A DNA stretch of 64,000 nt from Thiotrichaceae bacterium UBA4486 (GCA_002389045.1 DGNS01000009.1:1-64000), one strand, 5' to 3'. Numbered from the stretch's first letter, positions 1-7,375 are shown. Notes: generated from the letters alone by a model not told the origin. Made by a program: numbers and translations.

Positions 1-651
1 ACATCTATCCTGACAGAGGGGGTAGATCGCTGTGCCATAATTCTGTGCACTCGTTGTGCCCTGGTTGTGCCCTTGTTGTGCCTTTTCTGTGCCCAAACAA
101 CCTGGGTTAATCAGTTGAATGTAGGATTCTCCACTTCCTCGAAATGCGTCTTTTATTTCGCCGGTAAACAATAAGTTTTTCAGCTTGTGCATTTCTTTAT
201 TGACTCTGGCCCACCTTCTGGGCGGTTGCTGTACGGATTCCATCCAGAATTTTCTGAAGTTTGATTTTGGTTTTGGGTAAAACTGGCCCCTGGCTCCGGT
301 TTTGTGTTCGCCTTTCCCCCGCTGTTTGTTGATATCTACATTGAAAAAACAGTCTGCGATGATGCCGGTCTTGATACTGACAAAAGATATAATCAAGCGG
401 CCAACATGGGTATTTTGCCTTTTCAGTCTGGCTGTCCGAAAACTATCAAACTTAAAAATTGTATGGTCAGTTTGTGCCGGAAGTGCTGCCGGTTTTTTCG
501 GTTCTTTTTCTGAATGGGTAACATACTCCGCCAGCCATTCCTCATTGCTTTGGAATTTGGGATCGTTAAGGCGTATAATTTCACCCGTTTTCGTGTTACC
601 CCGTTCGTCCGATCCGCAAAAATCGCGAGCGGGGTTTTTATTTGTATTCAA
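1..651 (-). CDS. Unknown protein of the integrated element (C-terminus off the left edge)
   Basis: A frame of 217 codons without a stop runs from a TTG at 651 to the left edge, so the protein is incomplete. The TTG directly follows an in-frame TAA and has AGGTGG five bases upstream, which fixes the start. The product is basic, with no signal peptide or membrane segment visible. Near residues 190-212 it becomes rich in Gln, Gly, Thr and Asn, encoded by reiterated GTTGTGCCC-like bases at about 30-95. I recognise no family. It lies on the same strand as, and downstream of, the element's DNA-binding genes, so it is probably element cargo or a replication/mobilisation gene (inference). Confidence 0.6.
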   Translation of the reverse strand, partial: MNTNKNPARDFCGSDERGNTKTGEIIRLNDPKFQSNEEWLAEYVTHSEKEPKKPAALPAQTDHTIFKFDSFRTARLKRQNTHVGRLIISFVSIKTGIIADCFFNVDINKQRGKGEHKTGARGQFYPKPKSNFRKFWMESVQQPPRRWARVNKEMHKLKNLLFTGEIKDAFRGSGESYIQLINPGCLGTEKAQQGHNQGTTSAQNYGTAIYPLCQDRC

Positions 652-769
652 TTATTCCACCTGTATATCTCTCAAATTCGCCTTATTTTCAAAGTCCAGG
701 AATCTAAAATCTCGATTTGAAACGCCCTATTCATGCGGCTTTCCGGGGCAAATGTGAACATACCCAGTA

Positions 770-1252
770 CTACCCCCTTTTCAGGTGATCCAAAATGGGT
801 TTTGTTCTGGCTGGCAGCGGCCTCTTTCCTTGCTCTGCGAGACAAAGGGTGCGTCGCGAAATTTGCAATTTTTCGGCCATTTCTGCCTGAGATAAGCCGA
901 GTGTTTTTCTGAGCGCAACAACGTCGAAGACCTCGACGCGGCCCGGATTATCTTTAGTCGGAGATTTGATTTTTGCCTTTCGTGGTTTGGGGCGGTGAAC
1001 TGTGAATAACCTTGCCAGTCTTTCAGCACGTTCCTTGTCTTCAAGATCGATCAAGTGTCTGTAGATGTGTTTCTTTTGGCTTCGCGTCAGACTGCATAAA
1101 ATTTGAGTACAGCCGCAACACACACCATTCAGTTGATCACCACATAGCGAGCAATTGGCAAAAAATCGCCGGGGCAGCTCTTTCTCGGGCAGGGTTACAA
1201 AAGCGGCCAGCGTCAAGCGCCGGAAAATGTCCTGGCCGGAGATCGCGCTCAT
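770..1252 (-). CDS. Helix-turn-helix protein with N-terminal cysteine cluster
   Basis: 160-residue protein. Residues 34-53 hold six cysteines (C34, C37, C45, C46, C48, C53), which suggests a small metal-binding knuckle. Residues ~109-150 form an XRE/Cro-like helix-turn-helix (LGLSQAEMAEKLQISRRT). The middle is basic. It overlaps the upstream AlpA-like gene by 4 bp (ATGA), so the two are translationally coupled. A role as transcriptional regulator of the integrated element is inferred from fold and position; the target is unknown. Confidence 0.65.
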   Translation of the reverse strand: MSAISGQDIFRRLTLAAFVTLPEKELPRRFFANCSLCGDQLNGVCCGCTQILCSLTRSQKKHIYRHLIDLEDKERAERLARLFTVHRPKPRKAKIKSPTKDNPGRVEVFDVVALRKTLGLSQAEMAEKLQISRRTLCLAEQGKRPLPARTKPILDHLKRG

Positions 1253-1464
1253 GATTGCGCCGCCCGATCTAATTGGCGCTGAATAAAAGCGGACGTTTCA
1301 GAGACTGGTATTAGATGGCGGCGGCCAATCTTTACGCCATGAAGATCGCCGCTAGATAGGAGTTTATTGACGGTGCGCCGACAGACGCCCAGTTTCCTGG
1401 CAGTATCGTTAATACTGTCCAGAAGATGGTCGGACTCTATATCGCGAGATATTCGTTCGGACAT
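1249..1464 (-). CDS. AlpA/excisionase-like DNA-binding protein
   Basis: 71-residue protein with the winged helix-turn-helix of the AlpA/MerR-like excisionase family: residues ~16-32 (DSINDTARKLGVCRRTVNKL) followed by the typical GDLHGVKIGRRHLIP wing. GGAGG lies 7 bases before the ATG. Such proteins bind and bend DNA as recombination directionality factors or activate integrase genes. Its place next to the tyrosine integrase supports that role here (inference). It overlaps the next gene by 4 bp. Confidence 0.7.
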   Translation of the reverse strand: MSERISRDIESDHLLDSINDTARKLGVCRRTVNKLLSSGDLHGVKIGRRHLIPVSETSAFIQRQLDRAAQS

Positions 1465-1512
1465 AAAAAAACCTCCAAAAGCAATTTGCCTTCAAAGGTT
1501 TGTCCTGTACCG

Positions 1513-1602
1513 TCCGAAGGCTAAATACAGGAATAACGCTGTAGTCGTTATTCCTGCTGCTTTCGGAGCGGGGGCTTAGCGATAGAGTCCTGATTCGCTA
1601 AG
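1513..1602. other. Two strong hairpins upstream of the alpA-like gene
   Basis: The non-coding stretch 1465-1752 between the alpA-like gene and the integrase stop holds two inverted repeats. The first pairs 1528-1538 with 1546-1556 perfectly (11 bp, 7-base loop) and is extended by an outer stem, 1513-1521 with 1559-1567. The second pairs 1575-1582 with 1595-1602 (8 bp). They could be a terminator for the integrase transcript, protein-binding sites for recombination, or an origin-like structure; the sequence alone does not decide. Confidence 0.5.
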
Positions 1603-1752
1603 GACGGCCTCCTGCGGTAAGTCGCTACCTTGACTGATATCCCCTCTAGGAACGTCTCCTTGACGCGGCCAAATGGGTTTCTTGTCATTCTCGAATATAC
1701 CACGCCTGCCCAACGATGTCAAACAATATCCGCTGCTACACTTTGGTGCAAG

Positions 1753-3102
1753 CTATGCCAGCGCCTCCACTGCTGCCCGCTTGCGTTCTTTTGACGCCTT
1801 CAAATACCGTTGTGTTGTTTCCAGATCCCTATGGCCCATAATCTCCATAATCACAACAGCATCCGTGCCGGTTTCTCCGAGACGGCTGCCAAATGTGTGC
1901 CGCAAACTATGCCAGGTTGCCCGCCCTTCACTGTTTTGTTTTTCAATCCCTGCATCAGAAAACACCTTGTTAAAACTCTTATCCAGTTTCTTGACAGGGA
2001 ATACATATCCCTTGGATGAGCCGCATTGTAATTTCCATTCGCGCAAGACTTTCAGTGCGTTATCGTTTAAATCAATATCCCGTGACGTATAACTTTTCGT
2101 ATCTTCCCCCTTTAATCGGATCACCCGTTGATTGAAATCCACCATTGACCAAGTTAAGCCAAAACATTCAGATTTTCTCAAGCCGGTTTCAAGGCTCAAT
2201 TCAACGGCTGGGCGCAACTCGTCAACATAAATGCCGTCTAAACTCGATAGAGGCGCATAGCCGCGTTTCTCCCTCCAGGCGTTACCTGAGTGCCGCTCCT
2301 CTCGGATGCGTTCCTCACGCTTGATCAGCGCCTCCCTGAGCGCCTGAATTTCACCATCATAAAGTCTGCGGATTGCTCGGCGTTTTCTATCAGTCTGTGC
2401 GGGTTTGAAGTCTGCAAGTGGATTAGTGTTCAGAATTTTCCATTCTACCGCTTTGGATAAGGCCGCTTTCAATGTCCCTGTATCGCGGTTGCATGTTTCA
2501 CGGCTAGCCTTTTTGATACCTGCCCCCTTGAGTCTTTTGGTTCGCCACGCATCCATAAGGTTTGGGGTGATTTGATCCAGTTTCAGATCGCCGTATGAGT
2601 CCATGAAACAATGCTTGATCCGGGCAAGTGTGGCCTTGCCGTCCTTGCGGTTTGCTACTACCCACCACCCATAACTCCCCTCTGTGTTTTCATCCATGTA
2701 GCTACGCAGTGTAGGAATGCCCCGCTGCTGTTGTCTGGCAGCGCTGTAGTCCGTCCCGTCAATCGCCTTTCCCTGTAATCGTCGGCACTCGGATCTAACC
2801 CATTTCAGCGTGATCGCTTTCTTGCTTCGGTCCAGGACGTCACGGGCATCAATCGGCCACAATTCGCCCTCCCCCTCGCGCTTTACTTTGCGCCGTCCGG
2901 CACCCTGGCCATGGGCAATGGTTTCACGCTTTCCTCGCGCTGTTTGCACATAGAAGCGAATGGCACCACTAGGAAGATGTTTAACCAGTAACCCGGTCAA
3001 TTCAGAATCGGTGATCTCCCGCTCGACCTTTGGGGGCGGGCTTGCGATCAGGCGTTTGAGCAAAGGCACGTCTATACGTTGTGGCATAACTCCATACCTC
3101 AT
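1753..3102 (-). CDS. Tyrosine recombinase (phage/island integrase)
   Basis: 449-residue site-specific integrase. The C-terminal catalytic domain shows the family residues: Arg in ETGLRKSECFGLTW (~304), the HxxR box in WHSLRHTFGSRL (~399), His in MGHRDL (~422) and the nucleophile Tyr in TTQRYLK (~431). The central part (~125-230) looks like a SAM-like core-binding domain. The ATG at 3102 has no clear ribosome site; an ATG at 3087 is an alternative. The gene sits about 120 bp from the tRNA-Pro 3' fragment that forms the attachment site, the usual arrangement for tRNA-targeting integrases. Confidence 0.93.
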   Translation of the reverse strand: MRYGVMPQRIDVPLLKRLIASPPPKVEREITDSELTGLLVKHLPSGAIRFYVQTARGKRETIAHGQGAGRRKVKREGEGELWPIDARDVLDRSKKAITLKWVRSECRRLQGKAIDGTDYSAARQQQRGIPTLRSYMDENTEGSYGWWVVANRKDGKATLARIKHCFMDSYGDLKLDQITPNLMDAWRTKRLKGAGIKKASRETCNRDTGTLKAALSKAVEWKILNTNPLADFKPAQTDRKRRAIRRLYDGEIQALREALIKREERIREERHSGNAWREKRGYAPLSSLDGIYVDELRPAVELSLETGLRKSECFGLTWSMVDFNQRVIRLKGEDTKSYTSRDIDLNDNALKVLREWKLQCGSSKGYVFPVKKLDKSFNKVFSDAGIEKQNSEGRATWHSLRHTFGSRLGETGTDAVVIMEIMGHRDLETTQRYLKASKERKRAAVEALA

Positions 3103-3224
3103 TTTTCAGAGTGCATTACAGAGTGCAGATTACACTATGCGCTTCTGTGCGTCAATATGCGTGTATGTATATAAAACAATGAGTTATTAGGTATGTGATT
3201 GACCTGAAAAGTGCTATTTTTGTT

Positions 3225-3269
3225 TTCGGGAGGCAGGGGTCGTAGGTTCAAATCCTGTCACCCCGACCA
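3225..3269 (+). other. 3' half of tRNA-Pro(CGG): attachment-site repeat
   Basis: The bases read as a tRNA from the anticodon loop onward: anticodon CGG at 3227-3229, anticodon-stem 3' side, variable region, T-arm with TTCAAAT loop, acceptor 3' strand CACCCCG, discriminator A and CCA at 3267-3269. The sequence upstream does not form a D-arm or acceptor 5' strand, so this is not a functional gene. It fits a target-site duplication left by integrase crossover in the anticodon region. Confidence 0.75.
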
Positions 3270-3326
3270 ATTCCAAAAAGAAAAGAGCCTCTCACCAAAA
3301 GTGAGGCGATTTTTCTTTTTGGAATT
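3269..3326. terminator. Bidirectional hairpin terminator after the tRNA fragment
   Basis: A long inverted repeat begins at the final A of the tRNA CCA. The arms AATTCCAAAAAGAAAA and TTTTCTTTTTGGAATT flank a CTCAC/GTGAG stem at 3291-3305. The A-rich and T-rich arms give a Rho-independent terminator in both directions. Confidence 0.7.
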
Positions 3327-3455
3327 GGGGCTGAGAAATTGGAACCGTATCAAAGGTTCACAATTTTGTCGGGAACAAAATTGAACAGCGCGAAGCGCTG
3401 GCCTGGAAGGCGGAGGGCAGGATGCCCGGAGTAAATCCTGTCACCCCGACCAATT
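3327..3455. repeat. Hairpin-rich insert ending in a second tRNA-Pro 3' terminus
   Basis: After the first terminator comes a run of consecutive hairpins: 3361-3369 with 3375-3383 (9 bp), 3386-3391 with 3395-3400 (6 bp), then shorter GCC/GGC and GGGC/GCCC stems. The run leads into 23 bp at 3433-3455 identical to 3250-3272, the tRNA-Pro T-arm/acceptor 3' strand with CCA and AATT. The block may be a small non-autonomous element or the scar of an earlier insertion at the same tRNA end. Confidence 0.5.
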
Positions 3456-3509
3456 ATCAAAATAAATAAGCCTTTCACATTCCGGGAAGGCTTTTTTATT
3501 TTGGTAATT
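3452..3509. terminator. Second tRNA-associated terminator
   Basis: Starting at the A of the second CCA, AATTATCAAAATAAA pairs with TTTATTTTGGTAATT (one mismatch) around a GCCTT/AAGGC stem followed by six T. Same design as the terminator at 3269-3326 but a different sequence, so the two are not simple copies. This is probably the native tRNA-Pro terminator (inference). Confidence 0.65.
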
Positions 3510-3579
3510 TGGTGACCGATGGAGTTATCCAATCTAATGGTCCACTGGAGGGGTTGGGGTCTTGAATCTTGAAATGACA

Positions 3580-3885
3580 TCACCCCAATACCTCCAGCCC
3601 CTTTTGTTCAACCAGGTTTAATAGCTTCAAAGATGGACCATTGGGTTTCTTCTGTCCCTGTTCCCATTTCTGAACTGTGGACGTGCTGGTATTTAAATAC
3701 GCGGCAAAAACTGCCTGGCTTGCCTTGTATTTCAAACGGAGCTTTTTGATCTGTTGAGGTTTATATTGTTTTACCGGCGGCAGGCACAAGGCATCGAACT
3801 CGCGCATTGTCTGTTCGTCTATTCCACCTGCTTTGTGTAGGCCTTTCGCAGTTTTATGTACAGCTTCAAGTATTGAGTCTTTCAT
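3580..3885 (-). CDS. Antitoxin, XRE-family helix-turn-helix
   Basis: 101-residue protein with a helix-turn-helix at ~45-85 (LRLKYKASQAVFAAYLNTST, then VQKWEQGQKKPNGP), typical of HigA-like antitoxins. It follows the toxin gene and overlaps it by 20 bp; GAGGT lies 7 bases before its ATG inside the toxin gene. The expected role is to bind and neutralise the toxin and repress the operon. A near inverted repeat (3547-3560 with 3582-3595) spans its stop codon and may end transcription. Confidence 0.8.
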   Translation of the reverse strand: MKDSILEAVHKTAKGLHKAGGIDEQTMREFDALCLPPVKQYKPQQIKKLRLKYKASQAVFAAYLNTSTSTVQKWEQGQKKPNGPSLKLLNLVEQKGLEVLG

Positions 3886-4252
3886 CGAACTCGACCTCTA
3901 TTAATTCATTATCGAATACCATTGTCTTTAATACTGCATCGGAGTTACTTAATAAATGTGATGCCAATTTCTTCAACGTATCCAGTTCGTTCCTGCTCAC
4001 GTTGGATTTCTGATTCTTGGCAAAGCCATAGATAAAGAAGATTTTTTCTTCTTGCCTGAATGCAACCAGAGTCCGGGCGCCTGCGCGTTTTCCACGTCCC
4101 TGCATGGCAATACGCTTTTTAAATACATTGCCACCAAGATTTGCGTCGACAAGTCCCTTATTCATTTCAAGCACGGCGGATCTCAGAGATTGATCCGACA
4201 GTCCTTCCTTTGCTACCCATTGCTGGAATCCTTTCGTTTTGAAAATGCGCAT
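3866..4252 (-). CDS. RelE/HigB-like toxin of a type II toxin-antitoxin pair
   Basis: 128-residue protein resembling the RelE-superfamily group found with XRE antitoxins: a basic core (FKKRIAMQGRGKRAGARTL) followed by the strand-rich EKIFFIYGFAKNQKSNVS segment, then an acidic tail. Family members usually cleave mRNA at the ribosome. The toxin-first order and the 20-bp overlap with the antitoxin match higBA-type operons. GGGAGT precedes the ATG. The pair sits just outside the tRNA attachment site, so it may be left from an older insertion (inference). Confidence 0.75.
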   Translation of the reverse strand: MRIFKTKGFQQWVAKEGLSDQSLRSAVLEMNKGLVDANLGGNVFKKRIAMQGRGKRAGARTLVAFRQEEKIFFIYGFAKNQKSNVSRNELDTLKKLASHLLSNSDAVLKTMVFDNELIEVEFDERLNT

Positions 4253-4370
4253 TGTTACTCCCTGTTAACAATGTCTTTATTGTAGTACTTAGTGCTATAG
4301 TGTCAAACGATGAAACATCGAGCCGGTGTGGATTGATTTACACCACGCCAGCTTCGAAATGGTAATTCAG

Positions 4371-4585
4371 TCAAACTTCGCCAGATGCCGATCAACCGTC
4401 GTAACCAGTCCCTTGATCATTTCCCTGCCGGTGATGCCGTAAAAGCTTATGTTGGTCAACTTGACCTCGGTCAGGTTGGCATTGGTGAGGTCGGTGCCCG
4501 TGGAATCGGCAACGCTCAGATCACAGATACTGGAGTTATTGAGGATCAGAGAAAAATATTCTTCCTTGAGTCAGGGTCTATCTTC
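4371..4585 (-). pseudogene. C-terminal remnant of a pentapeptide-repeat protein
   Basis: Bases 4371-4550 closely match the 3' end of the pentapeptide-repeat gene at 8647-9417. The translation (ANLTEVKLTN, FYGITGREMIKGL, HLAKFD then stop) parallels that gene's ANLTEAKLTN, FYGITGKETIKGL, HLAKFD. There is no start codon; upstream the frame runs into a miniature-repeat copy and then a TGA. This is a duplicated, truncated 3' end. The rest of 4253-4665 shows no other gene. Confidence 0.75.
4541..4576. repeat. Miniature repeat, degenerate copy 1
   Basis: Shares GAGGATCAGAG and AATATTCTTCCTTGAG with the copies at 6646-6698 and 7309-7361 but lacks the right terminal repeat. It marks the breakpoint of the pentapeptide gene remnant. 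Confidence 0.5.
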
Positions 4586-4665
4586 TATGATTTGAGTAGT
4601 GTCGTTTGGCGTAGAAATCAGGTGTAGATCCCGGGGCCGGATTTCGAGAGCGCCTTGCCGGACTT

Positions 4666-6384
4666 TTACTGCAAGCCGCTGAAAAATTTTGCCACACCCT
4701 GCTTGATGCCGCGCAGGTTGTAACCGCCCTCCTGCACAATCAACATGGGCAAATTCAGATCTTTCAACCGTGCGGCAATATCGGCCATGGAGGACGGGTG
4801 CAGCAGGAACGTGCCGGTCGGGTCGCCGCGCAGGATATCCAGCCCCAGGCTGACCACCAGCACTTCCGGTTTGAACCTGCGGATCACCCGCAACGCTTTT
4901 TCCAGTGCCGGCAGGTAAATTTTCTCGTCAGCCTGCATCGGCAACGGCAGGTTCACGTTGTAACCAAGGCCCGGTCCGATGCCGGTCTCCTCGGCAAAAC
5001 CGCTGAAATACGGAAAGGCATTGTCGGGATGGCCGTGGATGGAAACGGTTAGCACATCGGCGCGTTCATAAAAAATATCCTGCGTGCCGTTGCCGTGGTG
5101 GTAATCGATGTCCAGCACCGCCGTTTTGGCGTGTTTCGACAGGTGGTTCGCTGCTATCGAGGCGTTGTTGAAATAGCAGAAGCCGCCGTAGACACGGCGC
5201 TCGGCGTGGTGGCCGGGCGGCCGGCACAGGGCATACACGATGCGGCGTCCGGACAAGGTTTCACTGGCGCCGGTCATCGCCACGTCGACTGCGCCGCGCG
5301 CGGCCGCGTAGGCGTTGCCGTCCAGCGGAGTGCAGGCATCGATGCAATAATAGCCCGCCTGTTCCGGGAACATACGCGGCCGCCTGTCCAGGCGGCGGAT
5401 CGGAAACGTGTCCGGGTATACCGGCTTGTCCCGGGACAGTTTGGTGCAGATGGTCTTGAGGAACAGGACGAAATGCCTGTCGTGGACCTCGGTGATGACG
5501 CTTTCCGGGTACGGCCGGGGATCAAGCATAGTAAACATGCCGGTCGGCAACAGCGATTCCAGCAATGCGCCGACCCGCACCGGGCGTTCGAAATAACCGC
5601 GTTGTTTGACGTGATGGATCTGGTGCTTCTGGCTGGTGATCAACAGGAACGGCCGGTTCAGGTGGCTGGATTCCACCTGCCGTGACGGCGTGGCCTCGCG
5701 GGTGTATCGCATCGGCAGAAACCTTACCGGATCATCGGTAAAGGCCTGGAGGATCCGGCGCACCTGCTTCGGCGTCGACACGTTGCCGAAACGCCGCGTC
5801 AGGATCATGCGCACCGCGTCCCGCGCCTCCTCACGCGGCAGCGGATCCGTCCGGCCGAGGCCGTCGAACAACAGCCAGGCGGTGGTCGGAGGATCGCCGA
5901 CCGGTTCACAATAGGCCGGGTTGATGATGGTGCGGACACCGTAATTCTCGTAGAACCGGATCCGCTTGCGGGCCTCTTCCAGCGTGGCGGGATCCGTGGT
6001 CAGTGCGGGATCGTCCGGCTGTACTTCCAGGTACAGGCCGTGCGCACCGACGTCCTGGCAATATTCACGCACGGCCTCGTACAACGCGGTCCCCAGCCCG
6101 GCGGCGCGGCTGGACTTGCGTACCGCGATATAGTCCAGAAACACGCTTTTGCATTCCGGGAAATGCAGCACCAGCGCGAACGCATCCACATGCCCCTTGC
6201 GCCCTTCCAGCACCACCAGCGCCGCGCTGTAACCCTGCTGGATCGGCCGGTTGAGCATGGACGGGATCTTGTCGGCATGGCTTGCCAGCGACGGAAACGC
6301 TTCCCGGAACAGGTTTTGCGCCTGCAGGATGAGATCGCGGTTCAGTGGCAGGTAACCGCTGTGGATAAACCTGATGCGAATCAT
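4666..6384 (-). CDS. GNAT acetyltransferase-histone deacetylase family fusion
   Basis: 572-residue two-domain protein. Residues ~1-175 look like a GNAT N-acetyltransferase: SVFLDYIAVRKSSRAAGLGTALYEAV carries the acetyl-CoA loop and YENYG the late motif. Residues ~235-572 are a class II/AcuC-like deacetylase with PPGHH (catalytic histidines, ~391), DIDYHHGNGT (Zn ligands Asp and His, ~425), SLGLD (third Zn ligand) and QEGGYN (catalytic Tyr). All key deacetylase residues are present. It probably adds and removes acetyl groups on protein lysines or a small amine; the substrate is unknown. No partner gene adjoins it. Confidence 0.85.
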   Translation of the reverse strand: MIRIRFIHSGYLPLNRDLILQAQNLFREAFPSLASHADKIPSMLNRPIQQGYSAALVVLEGRKGHVDAFALVLHFPECKSVFLDYIAVRKSSRAAGLGTALYEAVREYCQDVGAHGLYLEVQPDDPALTTDPATLEEARKRIRFYENYGVRTIINPAYCEPVGDPPTTAWLLFDGLGRTDPLPREEARDAVRMILTRRFGNVSTPKQVRRILQAFTDDPVRFLPMRYTREATPSRQVESSHLNRPFLLITSQKHQIHHVKQRGYFERPVRVGALLESLLPTGMFTMLDPRPYPESVITEVHDRHFVLFLKTICTKLSRDKPVYPDTFPIRRLDRRPRMFPEQAGYYCIDACTPLDGNAYAAARGAVDVAMTGASETLSGRRIVYALCRPPGHHAERRVYGGFCYFNNASIAANHLSKHAKTAVLDIDYHHGNGTQDIFYERADVLTVSIHGHPDNAFPYFSGFAEETGIGPGLGYNVNLPLPMQADEKIYLPALEKALRVIRRFKPEVLVVSLGLDILRGDPTGTFLLHPSSMADIAARLKDLNLPMLIVQEGGYNLRGIKQGVAKFFSGLQ

Positions 6385-6540
6385 AACGCGGGAAAATGTC
6401 AGGCCATTAGTGTAAGGACGATATCACATTGGCCGGCGGGCGGATAAGATATATTGACCTGAGAGGGTTGCCGTAACGGCAGGCAACGGGACCGGCCGGT
6501 TTGCATAATTCCTGTTTGTCAGGGAAGTTTTAATGAATTA

Positions 6541-6633
6541 TTACGGGGAAACTCCCGCGTACGCTTGCAGCCAGAGTCCGCCGGCCTCGGCCAGGTACGC
6601 GTCGACCGCGTGTTCCAGGTTGCGCATGTGCAT
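6541..6633 (-). other. Short gene-like remnant
   Basis: A 30-codon frame (MHMRNLEHAVDAYLAEAGG...) with GC-rich codon use like neighbouring genes ends at 6541 and is cut off upstream by the miniature repeat at 6646. It may be the 3' end of a lost gene; no family is recognised. The rest of 6385-6706 has no gene apart from the repeat. Confidence 0.2.
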
Positions 6634-6645
6634 TAATAGTATTGA

Positions 6646-6698
6646 GGGTCAGAGTAAAGAATATTCTTCCTTGAGTTAAGGTAATTTTATTCTAACCC
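6646..6698. repeat. Miniature repeat with terminal inverted repeats, copy 2
   Basis: 53 bp bounded by GGGTCAGAGTAAA on the left and its near complement TTTTATTCTAACCC on the right, with a central palindrome AAGAATATTCTT. No coding capacity. It looks like a REP/MITE-type element mobilised in trans (inference from structure). Confidence 0.6.
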
Positions 6699-6706
6699 TT
6701 AATTCA

Positions 6707-7210
6707 TTAATTGTTCGATATTGTCAGGGAAATTCGCACACCATCACTGCCTTCATCGACAATAGCGACATTGGCGGCACGTTCATTCTTTTCAAAAATC
6801 AACATAAGCTGCGATCCCATATCCATGGAAGTCTGCATCGTCCATCCCTTTTTCGCCATCTGCTTCTGATAGGACTCCGTAATCCGGTCTTTCTTATCGC
6901 TGGACAGCATGTTGACACTGAAGCCTTCCGGCATCTGGATGGCGGATTCAATTTTAGCGCCCGGGTAGACAAAGACATCCTCCGGGAAGGCATCGGGCAG
7001 GGCGACGTTGCCGCCCACTTGCATCTTGACCTCGCCCTCGTCGGTTTTCGAGGTGATGCTGATACTCTCCCTGGACATATCGACATCGGCCTCGCCACCG
7101 GTGGCGTGCTCAATCTGTTTTTCCATCGTCTTTTCCTGATCGTCCTCGCCACAGCCGACCAGCCAGATAGACAGTAACAACGATAAACTTACCAGTTTTA
7201 TTATGTTCAT
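6707..7210 (-). CDS. Putative outer-membrane or periplasmic lipoprotein
   Basis: 167 residues. The N-terminus is a lipoprotein signal: hydrophobic stretch then LVGC with the lipidated Cys at residue 20, followed by Gly, which does not suggest inner-membrane retention. The mature part is acidic at first and then contains a hydrophilic domain with no motif I can name (FVYPGAKIESAIQMPEGFSV; YQKQMAKKGWTMQTSMDMG). GAGGG lies 8 bases before the ATG. Two miniature repeats flank the gene, at 6646 and 7309. Confidence 0.7.
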   Translation of the reverse strand: MNIIKLVSLSLLLSIWLVGCGEDDQEKTMEKQIEHATGGEADVDMSRESISITSKTDEGEVKMQVGGNVALPDAFPEDVFVYPGAKIESAIQMPEGFSVNMLSSDKKDRITESYQKQMAKKGWTMQTSMDMGSQLMLIFEKNERAANVAIVDEGSDGVRISLTISNN

Positions 7211-7308
7211 AGCTGCAACCCTCTAAAATTGATAAAAGATAGTGTGGCCTAATGGGTGATAAGAATAATGATTTATATCAAGAATCACGCATTTGGATAA
7301 TGTGTTGA

Positions 7309-7361
7309 AGGTCATAGTAAAGAATATTCTTCCTTGAGATAAGGTAATTTTACTCCGACCC
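7309..7361. repeat. Miniature repeat, copy 3
   Basis: Same layout as copy 2: GGTCATAGTAAA on the left, the AAGAATATTCTT palindrome, and TTTACTCCGACCC on the right. About 85% identical to the copy at 6646-6698 by eye. It ends 15 bp from the nucleoside phosphorylase stop codon. Confidence 0.6.
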
Positions 7362-7375
7362 TTAATTCCTTTATT

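Larger units (their letters stand above)
1..3269. mobile_element. Right end of an integrated element targeting tRNA-Pro
   Basis: Integrase, excisionase-like protein, helix-turn-helix protein and at least one unknown gene lie together, all on the minus strand, and end at a tRNA 3' half at 3225-3269 with no tRNA 5' half beside it. That is the expected structure of the element end opposite the intact tRNA. The intact tRNA-Pro and the rest of the element should lie left of the window (inference). Confidence 0.75.

Noticed and set aside
302..757. Plus-strand frames at 302-757
   Set aside because: They lie opposite the minus-strand gene at 1-651, which has a ribosome site and more protein-like composition; the plus frames have neither.
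3225..3269. Functional tRNA gene
   Set aside because: Only the anticodon loop to CCA is present; the 5' half is missing, so it is an attachment-site remnant.
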